This document shows, in pieces, positions 54,005 to 63,696 of a stretch of DNA of 64,000 nucleotides. Both the position numbers and the translations under genes were made by a program. Position 1 is the stretch's first letter; every line of letters begins with the position of its first letter. The DNA comes from Margaritifera margaritifera. Taxonomy: Eukaryota > Mollusca > Bivalvia > Unionida > Margaritiferidae. The notes under the pieces are model-generated. The model was given only the letters and a program-made list of their open reading frames with translations, was not told where the DNA came from and ran no database searches. The DNA is taken from contig JAQPZY010000384.1 of NCBI GenBank assembly GCA_029931535.1, positions 62,001-126,000 on the forward strand, read 5' to 3'.

Positions 54005-57000
54005 TGAGGGGAGGTGTACTTACCCGTAGGCTTAACACTACTTCTAATGACATCCTCAAACAAATAATGCCTGCAAATAAAAAAAAGAAACATTATATGA
54101 ACTTATTCCATATGCTGCTTTAAAGACTGAGAACATATATCATAGTCAGCTATAGACTAGATTCTAGCATTTTAAAAATTAACTTATAAGAGAAACCTGG
54201 TAAGATATTGAACATTTTCCATTAGCAACGAGAGAAAGTGCCATCGCACTACAATTATAATACCTTAGTTCAAATCAGCACGATGTTAACATAGGATTCA
54301 GATCACAAATCTGCACGGGGAGTCACGTTGTGGGTTAATCTGACCTACATAATTATTAATTTTCCCTGGACTTAGCATGACTCATGTAAACATGGTGACG
54401 TTCATATGTACCTTAATAGCGTAGGCTACGGAATTAAGGAATTGTAATACAATGGTTATAAACCCAAATGAAAACTATATTATAATTTAAAAGATGATAC
54501 ATAATTCCTTAACACTAGGAGTTAGCTGATTTATTGTATAAGTATAAATTCTTGCTTCTCCTTTTCTCTTGAACCGAATTCGCTCAATCCAAAGCTTAAA
54601 AAATATGTTCCAATCAAATATATCTTTTCATAAATCAAAATCTTTCGCGCGATAAAACTCATCCATTGATTACTGTCATGTGATGGCTCAGATCGTAATT
54701 ATCATTTACGAGTCAGTTTCCACGAATGCAGTCCTTATCTATTTTAAGAGCATTTTTCCTCACATATTTGGTAGTGATCCTTAGCTTAAATGTAAGCGTT
54801 GATGGTACCGACTTAACAAAATCCGTATTCTTGTGAATATTAGGTTTGATACATTATGTGTCTTTTGGCTACAGGACACAGTGAGGTAAATCATTCAGTG
54901 ATGGTGTCCTGGAAATAAACTCTATGATCCATGTCACATTGCTTCGAGTCCAGGTCGGTCTCTCCATAAAAATGCCAAATAACCAATAACAAGAACTTAA
55001 CTGTAACATTGTCTAGTAATACACTTCTCATTGACATCTGATTTATGTAAAATTCAGTACTGATAAAGCAAATGTAGAGAATATATTGGGAAAATAATTG
55101 TTTAATGAGTTCGTGTGGACGAACGATCTGTTGGTTCCATGTTTAAGAAAGGTTGATCATGAGTCAAACTTTCTCAAACAGCAAGCCACTCTAGAAACCA
55201 GTCTGAAATACACTCACGCCATGTACCGATAAGAGTGATGGGGGAGTTATATTGATGACACTGATCTACAGCCAAAATGTTTCCGCAATACATTTTGTCA
55301 AACTTTACTAATTCTGGGTCACTGAGAACGAAAATGATGCTTACAAGTGTTGACTGGCTCTAGTTTTAAAGATATGATACTGGGTCAGTATATACGACCC
55401 TTGACTTGGGAATGGCAGACGATAAGTGAGTTATAAAAGGAAGGGATTTCACCTTAAACCAGAAATGACTAAAATACATCTTTGACTGGATCTATGAATA
55501 CATATATGACTGGGTTTGGACAGTACTTGCTTTTTAGACAAAAACAATGAATGATGCAATCTGAATCTGATATTGCGTCATACATGATATGAAATGCATG
55601 GTGTTATTCCTATCAGTCATCAATGATGCAATCATAACTAAGCTTACACCACGCTGCTGAAGAAATTGCCCTATATCAAATCATACAGTGTCGTGCTTTA
55701 TTATTTGTCAGTGTTTGATTTTGCAAAGGGACACATTTCTGTTTAGCCAAAGTGAGCAGAAATGCCTCGTACTTGTGTGAACAATGCAGATAACTTCGGC
55801 TATGTTTTTGGTGAAGTGACTTTTGCATCACAAAAGCGCAGTATAATCACTATTGTTAAGAAAGCGTATCACCTCTATTTTGGCTGCAAAATTGGAGATC
55901 AGGACAAGAGATGGCCCCACGCATATGCTGCAACACTTGTTCGTTGACCAGGAAAAGGAAATATAAGCTTTTTGCAGTGCCAATGATTTGGTGCCTCCAG
56001 TTGAGAAAGGTGTGTCAAAGAAGAAAAAATGGACTGTGCTTTATCCAAGTATTCCATCAGCTATACGTCCAGTACCCCACGTAGAAGGACTATCGGTTCC
56101 TGATGCACCAGAATCATTCTCACTTCAGTCAGACGAGAAAGAGGAAGAGGATGAAACTTCTACTCCTGAACCATCAATGTCACATGACCCATATTTTCTC
56201 CCATCCTCTTCCTCTGAACCACACCTCATAACACAAGGTGAACTGAATGACCTTGTCATGGATTTGGAAGTACCCAAGAGTAAGGCAGATCTGTTGGGCT
56301 CCAGACTAAAGCAGTAAAATCTCCTGGCAGGTGATGTTAGGCTTTCCATATTCCGTGACCGTCTAAAGGATCATATCCCATTCTTCTTTGTGAAAGGTGA
56401 TCTTGTAGCCTGCAACAACATCGATGGTGTGATGGCAGCCCTCAACATCGTTCATGATCCAGATGAGTGGAGACTGTTCATTGATTCGTCGAAGACGAGT
56501 CTTAAAGCTGTTTTGCGGCATGATGCAGTGTTTTGCCATCAATTCCAGTTGGTCGTGAAGTCCATTTGAAGGCAACCAATGAAAACATGAAGCAACTTTT
56601 GAGGTGAATAAATTATGACCAACATCAGTGGCAGCTTTGTGGCGATTTCAAGGTTCTTCTCTCTCTTGCTTGGTCTGCAGACTGGATACTAAGTACCGCT
56701 GTTTTCTCTGCGAATGGGATAGTCGTGCGAGAGATTCCAACTACACCAAGAGAGATTGGCCACTCTGGCAGTCATTGGAGCCTGCGATGAAAAGTGTTCA
56801 GCATCCACCAATTGTTGAATCAAGGAAAATTTTGCTTCAACTCCTAGCACATCAATCTGGGTCTGATGAAGAACTTTGTCAAGGGCACGGACAAAACACC
56901 AGCAGCTTTCAAGTACCTCCGTGGAACATTTCCAAGGTTAAGTGAAGCTAAGATAAATGACGGTGTCTTTGTTGGTCCTCAGATTCGTGAACTTCTTCGA

Positions 57001-60000
57001 GATGATGCATTTCATCGTGCACTGCGTGGCAAGGAAAAGACGGCATGGAAAGCTTTCCAGTTAGTGGCAAAAAAATTCTCGAAAACAACAAGGCAGACAA
57101 CTACAGGGAGTTGGTGGAAAACCTCCTCAAGGCATACAAAAGCCTTGGTTGCAACATGTCACTAAAGATACATTTTTGCACTCTCATCTAGATTTTTTCC
57201 ACCGAACTGCGGAGGAGTGAGCGACAAACACGGCGAGCGAGTTCACCAGGACATTCCAACAATGGAGAAACGCTATCAGGGCAAATGGAGCCCATCAGTG
57301 CTTGCAGACTATTGCTGGACAGTGTCAAGAGATTATCCATTTAATGAATACAAGAGACAAGCAAACAAGCACCGAGTAGACACTGAATAAGAACAAAACT
57401 ATGTACTTATATATACATAATAGTTTCTGACTTTCGTTTCAATATATTTTTTATGTATATAACCCTTTTGCTGTTTTTTAAAGTTTTACATAAACAGGAC
57501 AAGTGAAATAGTATCATGTAAAGTAACCATAAACACACGAAAAAACCTAGGTTTACAATTTATGATTAAAAGTCTAATATGTACACAATATACATAGACG
57601 TAAAATGTAAAAACGTAAATATCTTGGAAACATTATCCAATCAGTTGTTTTATCATATTTGAATTCAGCACATCAAAATCCCTTATAAATAGCACATTTT
57701 ATCTCTGAAGCAGACGACTTCTAAAACTTTTTTAGACCAGTGGGTATCACTATGGATAACTCTAACGTTAAGGATACAATGACTACACGAGGAATACCCT
57801 CACATTATGTGTGGAATAAGCTCCAAACATATGATTATTGCTGTGTCTAAGGTACTTTTTGCCGAATTTATCCTTATACTCTTAAGAAGAGTGTAGCCCA
57901 GGGAACTATACTCACTCTGTTTTTCAAACATCAAACACTGATATAATTACTGAAATACATATGTCTGGAGAAATTCAGATAAAATGGGTAATAACTCCTA
58001 CAAAGTGAACACATTTGATGCAAGAAATAGAGAAAATAGTAGCATCTACTTTGTGTTAACGAGGACACCAAGTACAGAACGATTTTTAGGAGTCAATGAT
58101 ACTAAATCTGTGTACCGGTGCAGTCTCTAGACGGAGAGATGGAGTCAGTGATCACTTCAAATTATTAAAGGAGAAACACGCACTCATCAGAAGGACGATC
58201 TTTTCCCGGTTTAATTAACCTTAAAGACTTCCAAAACCAAGATAATATTTGAGGTGTCAATGGTTCTTTCAATAAATTGTGAGTAAATGTTGAACATTCG
58301 TTGTAAATACAACTACAACAACTACTACTACTACTACTACCACTACTACTACTACTAATAATAATAATTTCTAAGCTGGAATCGTGTTATCGTTAGAAAT
58401 AATGACAGAGCACAATTTGTTCGTTAAACGGTTGGTCTTAAAACGGTGCTTTCATGACTCTATTTAAACATATGATGAAGAGGGCATGATAGTTAAGTGA
58501 TTTTGCTTAGGACTCAGGAGGGATTGTTGGCCTGGGTGACAACAACATATTACCCCAGGGTTTCCTTTTTGTGTGTTGTATTTTGTTTTCAGTTTTTTAA
58601 TTATGAGTAAGATCATACAGAAACATACCCTAATAGTGCTACATTTGATGATATCTTATTTCTGTACAAAAGGCGCTACGTATAACTTGTATGATAGCAC
58701 CCATAATTATAATGTACAATAAAGATGCTCAAATCGATATCTTGATTTTTATTTGATGGGAGTGATTGGTGTTCGCATATAAATGAGATAACGTACACAA
58801 CATTTGAGGAGTATATAGCCTATATTGGTGAACGTATATTTAATGAAGTTTATTGCATGATTTGGAAAAGGTATATAGCATCAGAGATGCAATAAAAGAC
58901 AGTAATCGCCTTTTTACCCTTTTCCTTTCGTATCATATACACATTGTGTCTAAGTGCATGTACACACCACAACATATTTATCACAAGTAATTGAACTTCA
59001 AGAGACAAGAGTACCGGTTGTATCCAATGAGCTACACAATTATTGTATGCAACGCATTTAGTTTTAATGAGAAAATAGAGCACATTTATATTTGCTGATC
59101 ATTTAACCCCGTGTTTGAAACGTATTATGTGAGTTATTTGGGTGTAAGCAGCGCCTAGTCATTTCCATGTTTACGGTTATACCCGGCGCACATAAATTTA
59201 CCTCGTAAAGAGCATTGCGTGGTCATAATCTATTCCACATGTTGAGCCTTCTTTCCTGTTCCAGTGTTTGACATCGTGAAGATACTCTTTGATCTCAATG
59301 AAAGTTCTCCCGTTTATTGTCACTATCTTAGATTCGTGGTGTGGGAAGTCCTTTTTCGTCTTTAAGGAAAATTGGAAAGAAATCAAAAAGGATCTTGTAA
59401 TTGCGGAGACAAGTGAAAAACGATGTAGTAATTATTTCAAATCAGTTTCTTATTTTATATTACAATGCGCACACAAATTGCGACACGGGTGAATGCGAGA
59501 AAAGTTGCATCTTTTTGTTTCCAAATTATTTTCCCTGTACATTGGTAGTTGTAAGTTTGGAAGAATCATACATGCTACATTGCATGAGGTGGTATTGCGT
59601 ATATAACCAATGCATGTAAAATATATTCCAAAGTCTACTTTTCAAGTCTGTTTTGATATAATAGAATTACATCAAGAATATCTTCTAACTTGTCATGTTT
59701 TCAGGCAATGTTTTCTTCAATTTTATATAGTATTGTAAGATAATTTAAAATTATTCTAAGAATGGTATATTTTTCTGACACTTCTTTCTATACACTATTT
59801 TGTTGTAGATAATATGGTATCGAATATAGATTCTGCATTTTCTGGATAAATAAGACCAACAACTGCATTTTGTTCGCTTACATTTAATTCCGCAATGTGT
59901 GTACGGATTTTTATATATATCCACCTCTTTCCATTTTTGACATTCCCAAAAGTATGAGAGGGAATTCCGGGACTGTTTTACAAGTGCACTTATATCATTC

Positions 60001-62547
60001 AATATACCAATTTCAGTCAAATCAGTATTAGTGAGTAATATCCTATGTAATAATGTATATGCAGGTAAGTATTAGTGAGTCATATGCTATGTAATAATTA
60101 ATACTGGAAAAAACATTAGTTTCTTTAGTAATTTTCTGCCTGTGAGGAAAATCCCTTTTTCAAGAAAAAGAGACTTTAATATGTAAGTACTAGACACACT
60201 CTTCGCCTACTTAAAGGCGTTACAATCATCAACACTCACACACACACAAATCATCATTGCATTTCTCCACTGAGACTGTAAATCAGATTGTGACAATCAC
60301 CATCACCTACCTCACACCCAACATACACTGTAAATCAGATTGTTACAATCACCATCAACTTCTGTAACCCCTCTCTAACATGGACCGTACATCAGATTAT
60401 TACAATCATCATCACCCTTCCAGACACCCCAACATAGACTGTAAATCAGATTGTTACAATCATCATCACCCCTCCCCACACCCCAACATAGACTGTAAAT
60501 CAGATTGTTACAATCATCATCACCTCGCTCACACCCCAACATAGACTGTAAATCAGATTGTAACAATTATCATCACCCTCCCCACACCCAAACATAGACT
60601 GTAAATCAGATTATTACAATCATCATCACCCCTCCCCACACCCCAACATAGACTGTAAATCAGATTGTTACAATCATCTTTCCCCTCCCACCTCCACAGA
60701 CCAAGGTAAACTGTAAAACTAATTTCAACAATCATCATCACCTATTCACACATGCACATACAAACAAACAGACTCCAGCAACCTAGACTGTAAATCAGAA
60801 TGTTGCAATTACCATCACCCCCACAACCGACTTAGACTGTAAATCACATTGTTATAGTTGTAATAATGGAGGATTTACATAAATTCATGTGTTCACAATC
60901 AAGTGCACATTATATTGCAAGTTATCAAGAACTTGGAAGAATTCCTTGTTCAGAAAACCTCTTACCTGGAAAATGTAAAATTCACGAAGGGATAAATTGA
61001 TTTCGATACTATTATCTTCTATTCCATTGTACATCAGGTTCATCTGTGACAAAGTACAAACAAATTGAATAAGAGTGATTATAATGCACGATTGTCACAT
61101 CTACACCTACAAAATAATGATTGTTTCGTTTCGTTTCTTGAAATTTGTCTCAGAAGATGTACAACCATAACATCATTCATTGGTAGCGTAAGAAAGACAT
61201 GTACAATCAGAAACGATACGGAACATAAGTATATGTTTGCCATCAAAGAGTGTGTTGAATTTAAAGAAAAAGATGAAACCTCTATAAACTGGACACTAGT
61301 AACATCATCATTTGGCCGTTCCATAGAAGTGGCCAGCATATGAAGGTCTGCTGAGTATTATATCTGCCATTTTGGGACAAAGGGGTGGAGTTTCAGTGCT
61401 ATTTATTTTTCTAGCGTTTACAGAGGAAGCCGGGTAAGAAAGGCGACCTGTTTACATAAGAGTCCGCATTACACAGGATACCTGGTCACAAAGGGGCCGG
61501 GTTACAGAACAGCCCTGTTTACTGATGAGACCTGGTTACATAGGGGGTTACGTGGGGAAGTTTCATTGTAACTACATCGACAAAAATTATAGTACCTTAT
61601 GTAGCTAACTGTTTTGAAGAAATTAAATCATGTATGTGGCATGCAAGTAACACGAATAGGTAATCAAGAAAATAGTGTACACGTCCTGCTGAATCACGCA
61701 TCGTTCCTTTCCGGATCATTTTTGTTTGCTTAAAAGAATCCAGCATGTAAATTAAAAGAATATTAGTGTGTTAGATATTTAAGCATTCGTTACTTACACC
61801 GTTAATATTGTGTGAGTAAGCTCTTCTTATGTTTCTTTTCGCTCGAACATCCGCTTCATGGACAACATTTGTTTGTAGTTTTTCGGCAAAATTTGTGTGT
61901 ACCAGCGATAAGAATCTGTAAGTAGATATTTATATATTTATTTATTTATTTATGTGTGCGTGCCGCGTGCGTGTGCTCATGTGAATGTTTTACCAAAGAT
62001 ACGTACACTATGCAGACGTGAATTTGTTCAATGTTCTTTTTCTCAGGAAATAAATAAGAGTAGCAATGTACATGCATAAGATATGCTTGCCTTACATTTG
62101 TTTTGAGTCTTGTGTACGACTTTCATGATAAGCATCTGAGGTTCCAAAACCGGAAATTCGCCTAAATTCGATATGCCAGAAATATATCATGCAGTATAAG
62201 GCGTATAAACACAACTTGGAACATGGTATCCTTAATACAAACTGCGCCGTCAACTAATTCAAATTGGGGCAAAATCGCTGCAAGGACATTGGTGTCTCGT
62301 AGTCAAGGCGCTATCGCCTTCTTTTCAGCTTTGGCTCATAACTGGATAAACATTTCAACAAACTTTGTATTGTAGCAATATCAGAGATAGATAGATACAC
62401 ACATATATAGACACATAGATAAACACATAGATAGACACTTAGATAGATAGATATATACATACATACATACATGCATGCATGCATACATACATACATACAT
62501 ACATACATACATACATACATACATACATACATACATACATACATACA

Positions 62548-62581
<34 letters not shown>

Positions 62582-63051
62582 CATACATACATACATACAT
62601 ACATACATACATACATACATACATACATACATACATACATACATACATACATACATACATACATACATCCATCCACGCATGCATGCATGCATAAATACAT
62701 ACATATATACATACATACATACATACATACATACATACATACATACATACATACATACATACATACATACATACATACATACATACATACATACATAAAA
62801 GTATGGGTAAATATGCAGGTAGGTAGCTAGGTAGATATAGATAGATAGACAGAGATAAAGAATGTAGATACATAATTAACTTCCAGTCGGTAAGTAAATT
62901 GGCAAAGAAGTCTGGGTGAATATGCCGGTAGGTAACTAATTACATATAGATAGACAGAGAATGGAATGTAGATACATAATTAACTTCCAGTCGGTACATA
63001 AATCGACAAAGAAGTCAGATGAATAGACGTAGAGATGTACGTATGTAGTGT

Positions 63052-63082
<31 letters not shown>

Positions 63083-63696
63083 AATTACTGATAGATGGCT
63101 TCGTATGCTTTTATGATAATACTTACAAATCCCATATTGATGAATCTATCAATACGGCTATCTCAATCCAGTATACTTGCTTTACATCGTCCTTTTTATC
63201 TGTGGATTTAATTTGAAATGGAAAACATTCATTGTTCAGAGTTCCAGTCTTTTATGAATTTCTAATCTAGGACACATTGATATAAATGCGTTCACAATAG
63301 TTTATATGTACAATGTAATATGATTTGATACTAAGCTGTATTCCCAGTGGGAATGTAACGCTTAAGACCTTTGAATGGATATAATATAATATAACTTAAT
63401 TGAATTGTGACAGCTTTACTATTTCATCCTGGATTATCTTGCAACTTCATAAGTGACAATACCTTACCATTCCCATAGTTGATATCTTACAATCCTCATA
63501 TATGACAATATCCTACCATCCTCGTTGTTTGTTCCACTATAACTGTTTTTTACCTCTATTATGTAAACCTCCTACATTTCTAGCTGATAGAGTGGAATTT
63601 GGGATAGGAACACGTGGTTCTTCTTGACCATCACGGAACGTCGGAATAGATGTAGAAATTCTTTTTCTACGTTTATCTTGCTGACGTTTGCTGCAT
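43189..63696 (-). CDS. M12B (ADAM/ADAMTS-like) metalloprotease gene, eleven exons, 5' end outside window
   Basis: Spliced minus-strand gene built by joining exons whose phases and GT-AG borders agree at every junction. About 396 residues lie in the window, in order: prodomain end with a KRRKR furin site; start of the catalytic domain (WIEIAVLID); the [10 protein letters not shown] segment; the zinc site [15 protein letters not shown]; the Met-turn FIMAP; then the cysteine-rich region with [16 protein letters not shown] and [15 protein letters not shown]. This is the usual layout of secreted M12B proteases of molluscs and arthropods, which cleave extracellular proteins. No thrombospondin repeat is seen. 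The signal peptide and most of the prodomain should lie beyond position 64000. Two oddities: the third zinc ligand is Arg instead of His, and the stop codon is the last codon of exon 11. Introns range from about 350 bp to 5.5 kb and hold several transposon fragments. The family call is firm; catalytic activity is doubtful. Confidence 0.9.
43535..43588. repeat. (GA)n microsatellite at an exon border
   Basis: Ends five bases from the exon 10 donor of the M12B gene, so the intron starts gtaat(CT)n on the minus strand. Confidence 0.98.
43593..43709 (-). CDS. M12B protease exon 10: Cys-rich domain
   Basis: 117-nt, 39-codon exon, phase 0 at both ends, with acceptor tcttgtttattttaag and donor gtaatctc. 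It encodes [16 protein letters not shown] and [11 protein letters not shown], the C-x-x-x-x-C...C...GTxCG pattern of ADAMTS-type cysteine-rich domains. It lies 5.5 kb from exon 9. The donor runs straight into a (CT)n array from the sixth intron base. Confidence 0.9.
44207..44311 (+). repeat. 35-bp tandem repeat, three copies
   Basis: Three consecutive 35-base units of the form ctagtaattagatagtccat followed by ggttaacacagttca, with a few substitutions between copies. It lies in M12B intron 9. Confidence 0.95.
44700..44935 (+). repeat. Possible Penelope-type terminal repeat remnant
   Basis: Contains caagctgattataaactcgg followed by cgaaacatttttggg, similar in layout to the ctga...gaaac signature near Penelope ends. 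The rest is AT-rich and ends before aaccgaatttaaaattgg. Weak evidence. Confidence 0.25.
45459..45575. repeat. (TATG)n microsatellite
   Basis: About 29 tandem tetranucleotides in M12B intron 9. The long open frames here are repeat artefacts. Confidence 0.98.
47961..48026. repeat. (TA)n microsatellite
   Basis: TA run with one TG interruption, M12B intron 9. Confidence 0.96.
48713..48818. repeat. (TA)n(GATA)n(GA)n compound microsatellite
   Basis: TA run to 48773, then short GATA and GA runs, M12B intron 9. Confidence 0.95.
49168..49303 (-). CDS. M12B protease exon 9: end of catalytic domain and start of Cys-rich region
   Basis: 136-nt exon with acceptor tttcgtgtttcag and donor gtatgtat. AA plus A completes Lys, giving [13 protein letters not shown] across the junction, the usual continuation after SVEAFK. 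It then reads [16 protein letters not shown] and SVFCG, matching the (L/G)xxYxxxxQC...C element that opens the cysteine-rich domain in ADAMTS-like proteins. It ends in phase 0. Confidence 0.9.
49728..49898 (-). CDS. M12B protease exon 8: third zinc-ligand position (Arg) and Met-turn
   Basis: 171-nt exon with acceptor cttgctctttccag and donor gtatgtcc. It opens with LGAYRDGEG. In the consensus HExxHxxGxxHD the third zinc ligand falls on the Arg, codon CGC. It continues with [16 protein letters not shown], containing the Met-turn (IMAP), then [15 protein letters not shown]. It ends with two bases (AA) that pair with exon 9. Apart from the missing histidine everything looks under normal constraint: open frame, good splice sites, conserved cysteines. 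Confidence 0.93.
50110..50257. repeat. (TA)n with (TG)n interruption
   Basis: Two TA runs around a tgtgtgtttatgtgtgtg core, M12B intron 7. Confidence 0.95.
50262..50520 (+). mobile_element. 3' body of the SINE-related family
   Basis: Plus-strand copy of cctcctgtaggattcatgga and the extension seen at 14.9-15.1 and 25.6-25.8 kb (tatatttgtaactcactata, ctaggcacgaatgcctatat). The head is lost into the (TA)n array at 50110-50256. It lies in M12B intron 7. Confidence 0.5.
50681..50789 (-). CDS. M12B protease exon 7: zinc-site helix HELGH
   Basis: 109-nt exon with acceptor tttttcttttag and donor gtaagttga. It encodes [13 protein letters not shown], then [16 protein letters not shown]. The HExxH holds the first two zinc-binding histidines and the catalytic glutamate, all intact. 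The split codon AA plus T gives the Asn that continues the helix in exon 8. [14 protein letters not shown] is strongly typical of this family. Confidence 0.95.
51873..52700 (-). mobile_element. Non-LTR retrotransposon reverse transcriptase fragment in M12B intron 6
   Basis: Minus-strand remnant with the order upstream linker ([20 protein letters not shown] near 52350), then [35 protein letters not shown] and [14 protein letters not shown] (51890-52200). These are the fingers and first palm motifs of a LINE reverse transcriptase. The LTPVW-type motif is partly lost and the catalytic half is missing. It inserted in the same orientation as the host gene. The clade is not determined. Confidence 0.75.
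52973..53071. repeat. (AAT)n/(AAC)n microsatellite
   Basis: Trinucleotide run of about 100 bases, M12B intron 6. Confidence 0.97.
53359..53442. repeat. (TA)n(GA)n microsatellite
   Basis: Compound run, M12B intron 6. Confidence 0.97.
53935..54003. repeat. (GA)n microsatellite
   Basis: Ends about 20 bases from the exon 6 donor of the M12B gene. Confidence 0.97.
54024..54070 (-). CDS. M12B protease exon 6: short linker exon
   Basis: 47-nt exon found by asking for a piece that completes AG at its start and leaves one base at its end. The acceptor has a near-pure pyrimidine tract (ttttttttatttgcag) and the donor is gtaagtac. It reads [15 protein letters not shown] and joins exon 7 through a split Gly codon, giving GKAYRG as expected just before the zinc helix. 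A (GA)n array starts 21 bases into the following intron. Confidence 0.85.
55762..57390 (+). pseudogene. Broken transposon-associated multicopy gene, in M12B intron 5, opposite strand
   Basis: A coding remnant of about 1.6 kb that starts with [20 protein letters not shown] and ends at TAA 57388-57390. I recognise the protein type from conserved runs such as [74 protein letters not shown] and MEKRYQGKW. It belongs to a large multicopy family, probably carried by mobile DNA, in molluscs, cnidarians and arthropods. It has no settled name or function. This copy is dead: the frame changes near 55945-55985, TAA occurs at 56315, and further shifts lie near 56530-56640, 56870 and 57100-57180. It sits on the plus strand inside a 5.1-kb intron of the minus-strand gene. 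A host-domesticated origin is not excluded. Confidence 0.75.
57400..59200. other. M12B intron 5, remaining part
   Basis: AT-rich intron sequence between the broken transposon-associated gene and exon 5. Only the (ACT)n run at 58313-58370 stands out. Confidence 0.6.
58313..58370. repeat. (ACT)n(AAT)n microsatellite
   Basis: Trinucleotide run, M12B intron 5. Confidence 0.93.
59202..59359 (-). CDS. M12B protease exon 5: DHAMLFT segment
   Basis: 158-nt exon with acceptor ccaattttccttaaag and donor gtaaatttatg. It starts in phase 0 and ends with two bases (AG). It encodes [15 protein letters not shown] and ends in [11 protein letters not shown], the conserved D-H-A-hydrophobic-T element at the centre of the M12B fold. 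It follows a 1.6-kb intron that holds a LINE fragment and a minisatellite. Confidence 0.92.
59780..60070 (-). mobile_element. LINE reverse transcriptase C-terminal fragment in M12B intron 4
   Basis: Minus-strand remnant reading [18 protein letters not shown], then [13 protein letters not shown]. This resembles the conserved LHRIL-TN...IG...C...LFWEC region that closes LINE reverse transcriptases. The usual cysteines before FWEC are lost. No RT catalytic core is nearby, so it is a short dead fragment. Confidence 0.6.
60260..60860. repeat. Minisatellite, about 53-bp period, about 11 copies
   Basis: Unit contains gactgtaaatcagattgtta, caatcatcatcacc and a C-rich cccacaccccaacata stretch. The middle copies (60437-60700) are nearly identical and the edge copies are diverged. 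It lies in M12B intron 4. Confidence 0.92.
60966..61043 (-). CDS. M12B protease exon 4: second strand of the catalytic domain
   Basis: 78-nt, 26-codon exon, phase 0 at both ends, with acceptor gtttgtactttgtcacag and donor gtaagagg. It encodes [15 protein letters not shown] followed by a short hydrophobic strand ending in REFYIFQ. It fits directly after the ...NING end of exon 3, as in family members (INGxNxRY). The Met at its start is internal, not a translation start. Confidence 0.8.
61798..61915 (-). CDS. M12B protease exon 3: first helix of the catalytic domain
   Basis: 118-nt exon with acceptor aaatatctacttacag and donor gtaagtaac. It encodes [14 protein letters not shown] at the start and [10 protein letters not shown] at the end. 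The latter matches the YYAHIxNGI-type helix that ends just before the second strand in M12B proteases. It ends in phase 0, matching the next exon. Confidence 0.85.
62383..62797. repeat. (GATA)n and long (ACAT)n array
   Basis: GATA/ACACAT edge at 62383-62450, then about 340 bases of ACAT with a few ATGC and CATC interruptions (62470-62482, 62668-62696). M12B intron 2. Open frames in it are repeat artefacts. Confidence 0.98.
63057..63082. repeat. (TA)n microsatellite
   Basis: Short TA run 45 bases inside M12B intron 2. Confidence 0.95.
63127..63199 (-). CDS. M12B protease exon 2: first strand of the catalytic domain
   Basis: 73-nt exon with acceptor aaatccacag and donor gtaagtatt. It carries 23 full codons with split codons at both ends. 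It encodes [16 protein letters not shown], which corresponds to the VE-hydrophobic-VxD opening of M12B catalytic domains. The last two bases (TT) join the A of the next exon to give Leu. The join to the furin exon is also in phase. Confidence 0.85.
63554..63696 (-). CDS. M12B protease exon 1 in window: prodomain end with furin site
   Basis: 143-nt exon between a good acceptor (tctcatcttgcag) and a donor (gtaaaaaac). It starts with one base of a split codon and ends with one base. It encodes 47 full codons, with KRRKR at residues 9-13, a consensus furin or proprotein-convertase site where the prodomain would be removed. The frame is fixed by its join to the next exon (G plus AT gives Asp). The other two frames contain stops. 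Upstream prodomain exons were not found in the last 300 bases and probably lie outside the window. Confidence 0.75.

Noticed and set aside
59401..59619. Plus-strand frames next to M12B exon 5
   Set aside because: No domain, wrong strand for the gene, and intron composition.
60260..60860. CRISPR-like regular repeats
   Set aside because: Contiguous minisatellite without unique spacers, in animal intron DNA.
62311..62873. Long open frames of repeating MYVC and YIHT
   Set aside because: Artefacts of the ACAT tetranucleotide array, open in all frames.
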